From positions 1,318,681-1,382,680 of the forward strand of contig OX439035.1 in the NCBI GenBank assembly GCA_949317995.1: a stretch of 64,000 bases of DNA, in the 5' to 3' direction. A program made the translations under genes and the position numbers. Below, piece after piece: positions 21,921 through 34,167 of this stretch (positions within the stretch are counted from its first letter, which is position 1; each line of letters starts with the position of its first letter). This DNA is from Acholoe squamosa (taxonomy: Eukaryota; Annelida; Polychaeta; Phyllodocida; Polynoidae). The notes beneath the pieces are model-generated. The model saw nothing but the letters and a program-made list of their open reading frames with translations, made no database searches and was not told the origin of the DNA.

Positions 21921-23394
21921 CCGCAGTAGTTTTCACCCAAGCCTAAGCCCTTCACTTATAGTCTTTTCTACTGCAGCTGCTAAACCATTCATACACCTGC
22001 CACTACTTCTCTTGATTAGGTCTAGAGTGTGACTGGAGCACTTTGTAACTTATAACCTTGGTTCAACCTGGATATAACTTAACCCCAAATCAAAATGCCC
22101 CAAGGCAGATTATAATTTCCCCTCATACATAGGGCTATTTCTTTTTTATTTTGGTGGAAATTACCCAGTCAAACAGCTTTAGTAGTAGCATCTGTGGTTG
22201 GGCGGTGGTTCTTTTCGCAATTCTCTTTTTTCATACATAGGGCTAAGGACACAAGGCCCTTCCAATTTAAGGGACATGTAGGTTCTTTTCTCTTCTTTTC
22301 TTTTTTATGTCTACCTACATACAAAGGACCTTTACCTGTAGGCAGCATGCAGATATGCTGAGAGGTCTGTGTTAGTGTGTGACGCTTTGTAAGGTAAGTG
22401 TGTCTGTGTGTGTGGGGGGAGGGGGTTAGGGGACAGAGGAGAGGGGGCAGCAGCAGCAGCAGCCTGTGGAGGCAGTGGCAGTCCTCTGTCAGAGACCTGC
22501 TGCATTCTTCCCCCTCCCCCTCACTGTGAGGGAGTGCCATGTTGCAGTACGCTCAGTGCTGGAGCACCGTGCGCACCCCACACCTGTAGGCTCACATCTT
22601 CACACCGTAGGGCCATTTGTACCATTGGAGGGCCTTACAGTCTTGGGCCTCACAGGGGCCTCAGAAGGGCCATAAAGGGACATTGTCTCCACACTGAAGG
22701 GCCATATGTACATGAACCTATAGGATAGGACCTTAAAGGGGCCATAGAAGGCCCTCACCATTGGACACAGAACACTACTGTGGCTCCATTAATGGACCTA
22801 GAGGATCTGTCAGGGGCCATGGAGGGACCTTGAAAGTTGACAAGACATACTCTAGATATGTCCTAAGGCCTATAGATACTTGTCACTGGATTACATCATA
22901 ACTGCCTCTGCTACTATACACCCTATTGTACAGTACAGGGCCTTTCAGGGGCCATAGATTGACTCTAATATATCATGTGTATATTTGCAGAGCCATACTT
23001 CATAGTCCCTAGGCCCTAGGCGGGCACCACAGCCGTAGGGCACTAATGCTGTATGGCCACACTACCTTACAGAAGCTACGTGACTTACCCGTACTATGCA
23101 GTATAGGGCCCAACTAACACCCAGTCAGGGCTTGTCATAGGACACACCACCTCTCAGTGAAGGGCCATACTACATGCACAGGGGGCCATAGCATAGCCTG
23201 ACTGAATATATGACCTTATAAGGGCCATAGAAGGACCTTTGTGTAGATAGATAGAATATAGTGCAACAACGGCTCTTACATATTAAGGTAGGGCCTCACT
23301 GTGGAAAATAACACCCGTATATTGGAGGAATAGAAGGGCCTTGCCATTGGATATAACAACTATAGATCTACAGGTGGCCCCATCCTAGCCTATA
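21921..23394. other. No gene recognised; AGGGCC-rich degenerate repeats in the second half
   Basis: From about 22560 to 23380 short motifs such as AGGGCCATA, GAAGGGCCTT and GGGGCCATAGA recur at irregular spacing. This looks like a very old, decayed minisatellite related in composition to the GCCCT arrays upstream. The 123- and 106-residue frames overlapping at 22.2-22.7 kb lack gene features. Confidence 0.5.
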
Positions 23395-23400
23395 TACCCA

Positions 23401-23876
23401 CTAGTGCCCCTCCCCACTCCCACACCCCCAGTGCCGATACCAATGGGTCCATTAACTAGTGCCCCTCCCCACTTCCACACCCCCAGTGCCCATACCAATG
23501 GGTCCATTTACTAGTGCCCCTCCCCGCTCCCACACCCCCAGTGCCCATACCAACGGGTCCATTTACTAGTGCCCCTCCCGACTCCCACACCCCCAGTACC
23601 CATACCAATGGGTCCATTTACTAGTGCCCCTCCCCACTCCCACACCCCCAGTGCCCATACCAATGGGTCCATTTACTAGTGCCCCTCCCGACTCCCACAC
23701 CCCCAGTACCCATACCAATGGGTCCATTTACTAGTGCCCCTCCCCACTTCCACACCCCCAGTGCCCATACCAATGGGTCCATTTACTAGTGCCCCTCCCC
23801 ACTTCCACACCCCCAGTGCCCATACCAATGGGTCCATTTACTAGTGCCCCCTCCCCACTCCCACACCCCCAGTACC
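23401..23876. repeat. 55-bp minisatellite, about 8.6 units
   Basis: The unit is CTAGTGCCCCTCCCCACTCC, then CACACCCCCAGTGCCCATAC, then CAATGGGTCCATTTA. It is strongly C-rich on this strand. A pair of neighbouring variants (CCCGACTCC with AGTACCC) recurs at 23575 and 23685, showing a two-unit block was copied. Confidence 0.95.
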
Positions 23877-24244
23877 CAGCATGCATCATACTGCAGTGCA
23901 GAAGGGGGCAGTACTAGTCAGCGGATAAAGCGGGCAGTTCTTGTAGCGCCACCTGGTGCCTCCCTGACACATTAAGTACACCTGATACCTTGTAGGGCTT
24001 ATACTACAGGGCCCAGACTCCTTATTCTACTGCAGGGATTAAAGAACCCCGACCACCCTCTGGTGTATTCTCCACATCCTTTTCTTACAAAATGGCCATT
24101 GGAGAAGCACTGATTAAGTTCTTGTAGTAACATAGAGCTGTTTGAGGCAGAACTGTTGCATTCAGGGACTGGGGGAGGGTGGTGCGAGGTGTTTAGAGTT
24201 CATTAGTCTCCTTTGAGTTTCAGACCTAGAAAAAGAATTATGTA

Positions 24245-24344
24245 CAATGTAAAACAAAATGCTGTCAAAATAATGACGCATTCCTGATTCCAAAGGTGCC
24301 AGAGATCGATCAATAGGTAGATTCAACAGTTCCTTTTTACAGTG
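24245..24344. mobile_element. Short deletion derivative of the CACTGTAAAAA miniature element
   Basis: Left end CAATGTAAAACAAAATG and right end CCTTTTTACAGTG enclose fragments also seen in the 6933 element (GTCAAAATAATG, GGTAGATTCAACAG). It is 100 bp long and abuts the start of the 165-bp array. Confidence 0.6.
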
Positions 24345-24349
24345 CACTT

Positions 24350-25100
24350 CTATAGTTGTTATGGACATGTACAACATTAGTACCTCATCTAGCGTTACTC
24401 AATCTCCATCCTCTCTCGTACAGCCATCCCGCTGTTATGGCCACTTACTATAGGGGTGCTACATAGATCTAGTGTAATGCTACCCATGGAGCTATAAACA
24501 CTATAACTATATGTACTGCTATAGTTGTTATGGACATACACAACATTAGTACCTCATCTAGCGTTACTCAATCTCCATCCTCTCTCGTACAGCCATCCCG
24601 CTGTTATGGCCACCTACTATAGGGGTGCTACATCTAGTGTTATGCTACCCATGGACCTATAAACACTATAACTACATGTACTGGTATAGTTGTTATGGAC
24701 ATACACAACATTAGTACCTCATCTAGCATTACTCAATCTCCAACATCCCTCGTACAGCCGTCCCGCTGTTATGGCCACCTACTATAGGAGTGCTACATCT
24801 AGTGTTATAGTATAAATGGAGCTATATACACTATAACTATATGTACTGCTATAGTTGTTATGGACATACACAACATTAGTACCTCATCTAGCGTTACTCA
24901 ATCTCCATCCTCTCTCGTACAGCCATCCCGCTGTTATGGCCACCTACTATAGGGGTGCTACATCTAGTGTAATGCTACCCATGGAGCTATAAACACTATA
25001 ACTATATGTACTGCTATAGTTGTTATGGACATACACAACATTAGTACCTCATCTAGCGTTACTCAATCTCCATCCTCTCTCGTACAGCCATCCCGCTGAG
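24350..25100. repeat. About 165-bp tandem array, 4.6 units
   Basis: Units start CTATAGTTGTTATGGACAT at 24350, 24519, 24684, 24849 and 25014. They contain CATCTAGCGTTACTCAATC and CAGCCATCCCGCTGTTATGG. The first unit has a few extra bases (CATAGATCTAG), and the last is cut after CATCCCGCTG. Confidence 0.93.
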
Positions 25101-25325
25101 ACTACGACAAGTCGTGCTCATGGAGTCCAAACGTGTGGAACGTAAGAGGTAGGTGCAATTTCTTTTTTTTTTTGTTGGATTTTTTGTCTAATATTTTGCA
25201 GATTGATCGATAGCTGGAGAATTTGTTTAGTCAACAAGGAGACAATCCAGTGACTGCTGTGGAAGTTTGTGTTCTTGTACTTATTATTATCAATGGAGGG
25301 GGAGAAAACTACTGGTTTAGAATTT

Positions 25326-25571
25326 AACCCCTTTAAGGATCTCTGATGCAGGAGTGCATCATGCCGATCTGTCATCATGATGCATCAATGAAGTGCAGAC
25401 AGCACTGTTTGCCAGCACTTTATTGATGCATCATGCCGAACCTCTGGGGATGTATCAACCCCGTAGGGCCGGCATGATTCATGAATGTCGAGTTACTCAC
25501 CAGGGCAGCATTCATGCATCGTGATGACGAATGGGTTTGATACATTAATGCCTTAGTGGTCTTTAAAGGGC
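25326..25571. repeat. Foldback repeat, best-preserved copy of the ATCATGATGCAT family
   Basis: The left arm starts CCCCTTTAAGGATCTCTGAT and contains GTCATCATGATGCATCAATG. The right arm, on the opposite strand, starts CCCTTTAAAGACCACTAA and contains GTCATCACGATGCATGAATG. The two arms of about 80 bp are inverted and flank a centre with CACTTTATTGATGCATCATG. No coding frame. Confidence 0.7.
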
Positions 25572-26480
25572 CAGCTTCATCAAATCTATGCCACATGAAG
25601 CTCAGTACCGCAAAACCTGAATAAGCCGACCGTCATCTAATTTGGGGAAAATACATAATTTCTATCACCTACATTATGTATGCACTTTAATAGATACTCG
25701 GGTACAGTGTATAGGCTAATCAATGTCAGTACGTGCCCTTTACACACCATAGTAGACGGGGTTTATTGAAGTGGTAAGATTAAGAACCTACTTCAGGCTG
25801 ATCACCACACCTAATGTCTCCCACCTCACCCTGCGACATGAGCTGATCACCACACCTAACGTCTCCTACCTCGCCTTGCTACATGAGCCTGTGATGGCCA
25901 ATGGCTGCCTGTGGCTGCCTGGTGGTCTCCATTGGGCTGCCAGGAGAAGTAGTGCTCTGTTACAGCTAATGAGGGGTAGCAGAAAGTGGCCTGCACCTGG
26001 GTCTGCTGCAGAGTAACTGCCTCCATATACTCCACCTCATCAAATTGCCCTTATATGTTTAACAGTAAATTGGCAGATAAGGCAGAGTTTTCTTGCAGCA
26101 CAGAACAGCAGGAAAGTTTACAAAGATTATTGTTTTCTATTAGACAGCTACAAATACATGGAATCAATCAAAATATTGTATAGCATCATACAGATATTTC
26201 AATAAAGACACCATCAAGTTGATCATGGAGCATGTCTGAATGATGAAGCAGGGTTTCGACAAACTGCTAAGGGGGAGTGCCCATGATGTAAAAAGATCTG
26301 GACACCTGTCAGGTTCACTCTCATCTTCCTATAATCGGGTGGTTCTCATGGGATTTCAACTTGAGCGTAAACTTTCATTCAAAATATGACACTTTAGAGT
26401 ACTCCTTATTTGTATGCTGTTTTTTTGCAAGTAGGGCAGATAAAAGGAGTATGGAATGCGACTAATATCGATTTAAAATC
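25572..26480. other. No gene recognised
   Basis: Mostly unique sequence. A 47-bp segment (GCTGATCACCACACCTAA and onward) is directly duplicated at about 25797 and 25842. Nothing else stands out. Confidence 0.5.
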
Positions 26481-26487
26481 CATTTCT

Positions 26488-28210
26488 GGCAGGAGTCTGC
26501 CAATCAATAAGTACTAACAGGACCCTTACATAGTTGTGGTAGGAGTCTGTGTAGGACTAAGTACCATCAGGACCCTTACCTAGTAGTGGCAGGAGTCTGG
26601 GTGGGACTAGGTACCACTAGGACCCTTACCTAGTTGTGGTAGGAGTCTGTGTAGGACTAGGTACCACCAGGACCCTTTCATAGTTGTGGTAGGAGTCTGT
26701 GTAGGACTAGGTACCACCAGGACCCTTACCTAGTTGTGGTAGTTGTCTGGGTAGGACTAGGTACCACCAGGACCCTTGCCTAGTTGTGGCAGGAGTCTTG
26801 GTAGGACTAGGTACCACCAGGACCCTTACCTAGTTGTGGCAGGAGTCTTGGTAGGACTAGGTACCACCAGGACCCTTACCTAGTTGTGGTAGTTGTCTGG
26901 GTAGGACTAGGTACCACCAGGACCATTACCTAGTTGTGGCAGGAGTCTTGGTAGGACTAGGTACCACCAGGACCCTTACCTAGTTGTGGCAGGAGTCTTT
27001 GTAGGACTAGGTACCATCTGGACCCTTACATAGTTGTGGCAGGAGTCTGAGTAGGACTAGGTACCATCTGGACCCTTACATAGTTGTGGCAGGAGTCTGG
27101 GTAGGACTAGGTACCACCAGGACCCTTGCATAGTTGTGGCAGGAGTCTGTGTAGGACTAGGTACCATCTGGACCCTTACATAGTTGTGGCAGGAGACTGA
27201 GTAGGACTAGGTACCACCAGGACCCTTGCATAGTTGTGGCAGGAGTCTGAGTAGGACTAGGTACCACCAGGACCCTTGCATAGTTGTGGCAGGAGTCTGG
27301 GTAGGACCAGGTACCATCATGACCTTAACTTAGTTATACCATGAGTCTGGGTGGGACTGGGTACCAACAGGACCCTTATCTGGTTGTAGCAGGAGTCTGG
27401 GTAGGACTAGGTACCACCAGGACCCTTACCTAGTTGTTGCAGGTGTCTGAGTAGGACTAGGTACCACCAGGGCCCTAACCTAGTAGTGGCAGGAGTCTGG
27501 GTAGGACTAGGTACCACTAGGACCCTTACCTAGTTGTGGCAGGAGTCTGGGTAGGACTAGGTACCACCAGGGCCCTAACCTAGTAGTGGCAGGAGTCTGG
27601 GTAGGACTAGGTACCACTAGGACCCTTACCTAGTTGTGGCAGGAGTCTGGGTAGGACTAGGTAGCATCATGATCCTTACCTAGTTGTGACAGGAGTCTGG
27701 GTAGGACTAGGTACAAACAGTACCCTTACCTAGTTGTGGCAGGTGTCTAGGTGGGACTAGGTACCACTAGGACCCTTACCTAGTTGTGGCAGGTGTCTAG
27801 GTGGGACTAGGTACCAACAGTACCCTTACCTAGTTGTGGCAGGTGTCTAGGTGGGACTAGGTACCACTAGGACCCTTACCTAGTTGTGGCAGGTGTCTAG
27901 GTGGGACTAGGTACCACTAGGACCCTTACCTAGTTGTGGCAGGAGTCTGGGTAGGACTGGGTACCATCAGGACACTTACCTAGTAGTGGCACGTGTCTAG
28001 GTGGGACTAGGTACCACTATTACCCTTACCTAGTTGTGGCAGGTGTCTAGGTGGGACTAGGTACCATCAAGACCTTAACTTAGTTAAACCAGGAGTCTGG
28101 GTGGGACTAGGTACTATCATAACACTTATCTAGTCGTACCAGTAGTCTAGGGAGGCAGGGTACCACCTGACCCTTAATCATATTTGGCAGGAGTCTGCAC
28201 AGGACTAAGA
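26488..28210. repeat. 50-bp minisatellite, about 34 units
   Basis: The unit is AGGAGTCTGGGTAGGACTAG, then GTACCACCAGGACCCTTACC, then TAGTTGTGGC. Edge units (26488-26640 and 28060-28210) are more diverged than central ones, as expected for arrays homogenised by unequal exchange. Neighbouring variants (GGTGTCTAGGTGGG) cluster at 27740-28060. Confidence 0.96.
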
Positions 28211-28387
28211 TTGTTGTTACAGATGAACAGCAGAGGTCAGGTCATGTTCATTAGCGTGGTTGATTAGCGTCTGTTTAACCGTTGACATGGATGTCACCGT
28301 GCTAACCTAAGGCCACGCTGACTTCCGTTCCCTGAGGATCTGTCTGATTAGCATTCTTCTACTGAGTGTCTTTCGTTCTCTCAGGTA

Positions 28388-28465
28388 CACTGTAAAAAAT
28401 AACTGTTAAATCTACTTTGGGAAAAGGAATCCTTTTGTTTTTTCAACAACATTCTTTTTACAGTG
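28388..28465. mobile_element. 78-bp minimal CACTGTAAAAA element with TA target duplication
   Basis: CACTGTAAAAAATAA at the left mirrors TTCTTTTTACAGTG at the right, and TA flanks both ends (28386-28387 and 28466-28467). TA duplication and CACTGT ends fit a Tc1/mariner-type miniature element. This is the copy that best defines the family ends. Confidence 0.75.
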
Positions 28466-28469
28466 TACA

Positions 28470-29925
28470 CTAGTGCCAGATTCCCAACATTGCATGTATC
28501 AAAACTTTATCAGACTGTATGTCTTGGTGAAGAACCTGTTTATGAAATCCTCCTCCACTTTTCTGTACAAAGGAAATTTGATAGGGTGGAGACATTTTAT
28601 TTCATTAACTGATAGTTAACACTTGAAGGTATTTCTCATGATGAGGTGGCTAGATAGAAAGGAATGTGCACTTATTATGGAGGACTGGGGATGATAATTT
28701 GTGCGACTGGAAATGGTTGCTTGTGATTAGATATCATATGATAGCGTGTTCAGGTGAAGACTTTGGGAACACAACCAAAACTTGCTGCCCCTCTCTGGTT
28801 ATCTCTCTTCATTCTCAAAACACCCACCTGAACATAATAAAAAGCAATAAGTCTGACATTTAATCAAAGTTTTTGTCTCTGCTATTTCTGTCTTGGTCTT
28901 TGTTATCGTGATGTCAGATTAAGAGCCTTTATCATCCATGCAACCCGTTCTACATCTCCTCAGCTCTAGCGTCAGTTTTCACCTTGCTAAATAATGAAAT
29001 AGACGGTGGAGTGAGATGAATGTAGTGAAGTGCCTCGGCTGTATGTTTTTACATACCCTACCTGATACTTTCCTCATAGAAGAGTATTGTAGGTTATGTG
29101 TAATAAAAGATAATTCATTTCACCTGTAGGTGAAGCCTGTTTTGTATGTAAGCTACATGCTAAGTATGTTACCCTATATTAACACAGGTCCATTGCTACA
29201 CAAATCCTCAATACCCAAGCATATGTCTATGACCATGGAATAGTTTTCATTGTATTGCCCGAGCCGGAGAAGCCATATAATGGCTCTGTTTGACACGCTG
29301 ATCCATCTCCCGTGAAATAAAAACAGTGAAATGTTGGACAAGCCACACATGTATACGCTCTTTGCTGTGCACGAGTCGTCATGATGCGTTAATGATACCG
29401 TGGTGCATCAGTTCCCGGTACCTGACCAGTTTGGCTGATCTGCTTACCAGGCTGTATCCAAGCTTTAAGTACACCTCCTGTGTCCTGACCCTGTCTGCCT
29501 GCAGCCACCTAAGAACTGTTACTGCTCTTTAAGCCGGTACATAAAGCATGGACTGGCACCTCAACATGCACCGCTCCATGTACTCAACTTTTAAACACTG
29601 CCAAAAGTAAACTTTCCCACCAGGCTTCCTTATTTGTGAAGATGAGCGGAAAACTGCTTAACTAAGAACACAGTGAGATAGATCTAAATCAATGCACTGT
29701 AAAACTCCGGTCATAAGCTGATCTTTTCTTAATTATCTTCAAAATAAGTTTCTGACCAATTTTTCAAAACAACTCACTGGCTTATATCCGGGGTTTTATT
29801 ATTATAGATCACAGAGAAAACTGTATAAACTTCAGCCTAAAATCAGCTTATGACATTTTTCCAAAGTCTTATAACATGGGTCGGCTTACGACTGAGGTCT
29901 CACAGTAGGATCTATACAGTATAGA
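28470..29925. other. Unique sequence, no gene recognised
   Basis: Short frames of 65-68 residues only. No repeats or RNA genes seen. It separates the tandem-array region from the triplicated block. Confidence 0.5.
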
Positions 29926-29939
29926 CCCCATAATGCACC

Positions 29940-31450
29940 CAAACTGATCAGGCATCCATTTTGATGATGCACCTTGGGGTATATCCCATAATGCACCTTA
30001 CAGGATGTAAAACTGATCAGGCAGCCATTTTGATGATGCGCCATGGGGTATATCCCATAATGCACCTTACAGGATGTAAACAAACTGATCAGGCAGCCAT
30101 TTTGATGTTGCACCATGGGATAGATCCCATAATGCACCTGTCAGGATGTAAACAAACTGATCAGGCAGCCATTTTGATGTTGCACCATGGGATAGATGCC
30201 ATAATGCACCTTACAGGATGTAAACAAACGGCTGATGATACTCTCACCAGTGTCCCGTGCGAATAAGAGTCTTATTCACACGAGATTTTCTAGTACACAG
30301 GACATCTGAGAAATGGGACTAGTCAAGGAAATTGGGAAACAGCACCACATGATATTCTCTAGTACACAGGACTGCACTACATGTTCTTTGAAAAAGAGGA
30401 CATATCTAGAGTATATTTGGTACACAGAACTACATGAGGAAATTTGGGAAACAGGATCATACAAGATTTTCTAGTATATTTTCTTCCCAAATAAGTAGTC
30501 CAGGTGTCACAGTAGTATTCCGCCCCAGTAAACCTAGGACAGCTAAATAGTCCCAACTAAAACAGTGTTTTGCTTGGTATAATCAGTGCCAGGGGACCTT
30601 ATTTTTATTGCAGATTAATAATTTTGGTACCAGAAGAAAGGGAACGATTGGGGGGGGGGGAAGTTGCAAAATATTTTTGGTCACCATGAAAACCTATTTT
30701 GTCAGAGAGGGGTCCAAGGTCACATTTGTGACTTGTCAGGGGCACCTGTATCATTTAATTTATTCAACATGGTGGTTTCCATGGCAACTGGTGCAAAAAC
30801 GGATCTGACTCCATTATGGTTGACCATGCTAAAAAAAATCAAGAATGACTTCAGCTTTAGTTTAAGCCTTTATTTTAACGCCATCAAATTAGAACCTGAT
30901 TGAGTTTTATGGTGGAAGAGGGGGGGGGAAATCAGAACGTCCTTGGCCCTATTAGTACCGTGACACCTCCAGTCTCCTAAATAACTATAGTCCCTTTTCT
31001 TAAATAACTAGTCCTGTTTCCCAAAAGAACTAGTCCTGTTTCCCAAAAGAACTAGTCCCGTTTCCCAAATAACTAGTCCTGTTTCCCAGAATTTCTGTTC
31101 AGTCCCATTTCCCAGAACTTCTCATGGAGTCCTGTTTCCCAGAATTTTATGTTCTGTGTACTAAAATATCCCATGCGAATAGGAGCGTTATTCCAATGGG
31201 TATCCCATGCGAATATCGCTTCCCTAAACAAACTGATCAGGCAGCCATTTTGATGATGCACTATGGGATAGATCCCATAATGCGCCTTACAGGATATAAA
31301 CAAACTGATCAGGCAGCCATTTTGATGATGTACCATGGGATAGATCCCATAATGCACCTGTCAGGATGTAAACAAACTGATCAGGCAGCCATTTTGATGA
31401 TGCACCATGGCATATAGCTCACAATGCATCATTTAGGGATATAATTATAT
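29940..31450. repeat. 72-bp tandem repeat of copy 1, split by an inserted element
   Basis: The unit contains AAACTGATCAGGCAGCCATT, TTGATGATGCACCATGGGAT and AGATCCCATAATGCACC, with 69-bp variants lacking AAC. TGCACCATGGGATAGATCCCATAATGCA is a near-palindrome, split here only for description as TGCACCATGGGAT plus ATCCCATAATGCA. Four units precede and three follow the insertion at 30240-31224. Confidence 0.9.
30240..31224. mobile_element. Foldback-type transposon, 985 bp, with 9-bp flanking duplication
   Basis: TAAACAAAC lies at both sides (30231-30239 and 31225-31233), and joining the flanks restores the 72-bp repeat. The arms are long imperfect inverted repeats. Landmarks on the left are CGAATAAGAGTCTTATTC, TTTTCTAGTACACAGGAC and AGGTGTCACAGTAGTATT; the right arm carries their complements. 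A 9-bp duplication would fit a Mutator-like class; an 8-bp reading would fit hAT. No transposase frame. Confidence 0.7.
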
Positions 31451-32671
31451 CCCATAATGCACCATCAGAGATAAGAACAAATATCAAAAGTGACTAGGCA
31501 GCAACTTTTGATGAAGCACCCACGATAGGCTCATAATGCTTACCGTATATTTTGCGTCTTGATGAATAATGAATTCAGTCAGTCAACACGACAGTCCCCT
31601 ATGGGCCATACCCGGGGGCTTAGCGACCCACATGACCCATATCCTGATGTTTATTGCTACGCCTAAATCCCCACAAGCAGGCTATGTCTTTTCTTATGGG
31701 CTGAGAAATGACAGGCTTTCTCTCTTAAAATATGATCACAAACACCTCCATTGCATCTTTAGTGTGCAGACTGAAATTAGTAATGCTCTTTTTGTGAGAA
31801 TGGTTATTCTTTGTCAAGAATTTCACATGCATGCTGAAAATATTCCATCAATTGCTATTGGAGGAAATTGGTATGCCCCTTTTATTCTATATGCATATAT
31901 TTTACTAAAGGGTAGGCATGTTTGTCTGTTCCCCTCAAGGATTGGTCCCTATGACCACTCCCTAGTAGCAGATCATGGTATCGTAACATATCTAATCCTG
32001 TACATTGTTTACAATGATTCCCAAATTATGAACTCTCCCCAGAAAGAACAGACCCAGGTTTGGTGAGTTTTCTCACTAGGTCATACTATTTTAGGTGTAT
32101 AAGTGTGGCATGTTTGAGGACTTGTCAGCCTATATCCAGGGCCCTATGGTAAAGAGCTTTCCTCAGTAGACTATACCTGCAAGCTGAGAGGATTCATCAA
32201 CATGGTCTCTGGAGAAATGACTGTAACCCACGCTGACCTGCAGCAGAATGATCCATGGCCTTATACACAATAAATCTATATGTTAGAGGAATCCCCCAGG
32301 ACAGTTATTGTCTGATATTCTTGCGTCACTGGACCACTTTCTTTATTCTTGTTTCGCTAGATGATCTGAAAAGGGGAAGGGCCTCATGAAATGAACCACC
32401 ATAATAGGTTATTTAAGAACTTGGTTTTCAAATGAGCACTGGTCAAAATCTTTGCGGAAAACAACTATAGACATTCATGCTGTGTAATTATTTACCAATT
32501 TATCCTTGATGAAATAATTATGTACTCTTGCTAGGCAAACTAGTAGAACTTTCTCCAATAAATGGAACACCAAACTAAGGGGTATTGAAACAATCTCAAC
32601 CCCTAAAACAGTGTTCAACATTGCCTGGATATGTAAACAGGTCACAATGGAACCATAGATTTCTCCATGAA

Positions 32672-33006
32672 GGTTAGGCCAAGAAAAATAAAAGGTGTGT
32701 TTCTAGTAACATAGCTCAAAGAGCTAGGGTCGGATTTTTTTTTTTAATTTTGTTTTTTACATTTATATGGGAAATGTAAGGGCACATATCAATGGATGTA
32801 TCAAATTCTTTGATTTTTTTTTTGTAAAATAATGATGGGAAAATGGCTAGGAGAGAGGGGAACAACATGAAAAGGATACAGGAAAAATGCTCAAAATGTA
32901 ATGAAAATTTCTTTAAAATATGAAAAAAAATGATTTTTTTTGCCCCTGTTTTGCTAGGGTCGGTCGGGTTACTGGAAACAAACCTTTTCTTTTGTTTGGC
33001 CTTACC
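32672..33006. mobile_element. Inverted-repeat miniature element, 335 bp
   Basis: The left end (GGTTAGGCCAAGAAAAATAA, then GTGTGTTTCTAGTAAC) is mirrored at the right (complement of GGTAAGGCCAAACAAAAGAA, then GTTTGTTTCCAGTAAC). Both arms also carry CTAGGGTCGG/CCGACCCTAG. Copy 3 lacks it at the matching place near 49960, giving an empty site. No coding frame. Confidence 0.7.
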
Positions 33007-33605
33007 TTAAATGACTTACGTGTTGTGGATTAAGTCCTCATGATTTTAATGCATCATACCTAACACAGCATAAGACCAACAAAAGTGACAAAGTGTATAG
33101 CCATGTTGGAAGCAATCTGCCAGGACTGCATTCATGCCAAGAACACCAGTGCTTTTGATTGGGTGGCAAGCCAAGATAATTGCTTAGCATAAAACACGTG
33201 AAACGATTGATCATCTCATTTCCTCCAGAACGACAACCAAAACAACATAATACAGCAGCTCAATCTGGATACTTACGCGTCAATGTGTTGATGGGGGAAG
33301 TACAAGAAAAGCGGAATAAATCAGGCGCCCTGATTGTACCATAGATCATGGAGCCCAGAGGGCATTTCTAAACATGATATGACTGCACCCAACCAATAAG
33401 ACTTGAAAACTTTACCATTAGGGTGGGTGATTGTAGATGATGTGCTACAACTACTCTGTACAATCAGAGTTTATTGTAGTATTTACATAGGGTTTGGTAT
33501 TACAGTTGTACCAGTGCAATCATTAGTCACCACTAGATGTAGGGCTGTAATAGTCGTACCATGTTGAGCAATGGCTTCCTGGTGTCTAAGGGCTGTAATT
33601 ACAGT

Positions 33606-33957
33606 TGTAGGGGCCGGCATCGTTGTATATATATTAGTGCACTTCATCCGAGAGACGTGTTCGTGTGGTGCTCGTTCCTTCTATACCAACCAGGCGTCGC
33701 TTTGCGGTACCCGTTTGTTACAAGAGGGGGCAGCACCACCCCTCACGTCCAGCTCCTACTAAGGAGCCGGCTGAATCGCAGAAGGGGACTGGACGTAGTC
33801 CAGTCCAGACATGTGTTTGTTCTATTAATAAAGGCCTACACGAGCGGTAGGAAGTCTGGGGCTTTGCCCAACCCGAACTACTCGTGTTGTGTTGGTATCT
33901 CTAGTGATAAGCGAGCAAAAGAGCCACCCAACATATAAGTCGAAACGAACCATTACA
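33606..33957 (+). mobile_element. Solo LTR of an LTR retrotransposon
   Basis: The 352-bp segment starts TGTAGGGGCC and ends CATTACA (TG...CA), flanked by CAGT on both sides (33602-33605 and 33958-33961). It has a TATATATATT box near 33630 and AATAAA near 33828, in the order expected for a promoter and polyadenylation signal in an LTR. Copy 3 at about 57150 lacks it, so it is younger than the block duplication or private to this copy. No internal region remains. The family cannot be named from the LTR alone. Confidence 0.7.
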
Positions 33958-34059
33958 CAGTGTTCAGCGCAGGTTGTGATCTACAGCCTGGTCCAACAGT
34001 AGGTGTTAGAGACTAGGCTATACTTGGTCTTATAGCCTTTGTGCTAATAACAAACAGTA

Positions 34060-34167
34060 GAGAGTTAAAGAATTGTCTACTTGCAATGTGTATGGCAATG
34101 TCTATCCTACCATTTCCTATCATTCTAGACGTAGACATTGCCGGACAAGTCATGATCTTAAACTCTC
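34060..34167. mobile_element. Small inverted-repeat element, about 108 bp
   Basis: GAGAGTTAAAGA at the left pairs with the complement of TCTTAAACTCTC at the right, with further pairing around TCTACTTGCAATG and CATTGCCGGACAAG. Copy 3 has no counterpart at about 57243. The target duplication is unclear. Confidence 0.5.

Noticed and set aside
22169-22728. Overlapping frames of 123 and 106 residues on opposite strands
   Set aside because: Low-complexity GC-rich sequence (CAGCAG and GGGGGAGGGGG runs) with no family features on either strand.
31569-32066. 165-residue open frame in copy 1 with partial matches in copies 2 and 3 (ILMFIATPKSP, FSYGL)
   Set aside because: The similarity is at the DNA level. 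Over 39 aligned codons copies 1 and 2 differ by nine replacement and five silent changes, with no clear sign of selection. The frame is not kept further on in copies 2 and 3.
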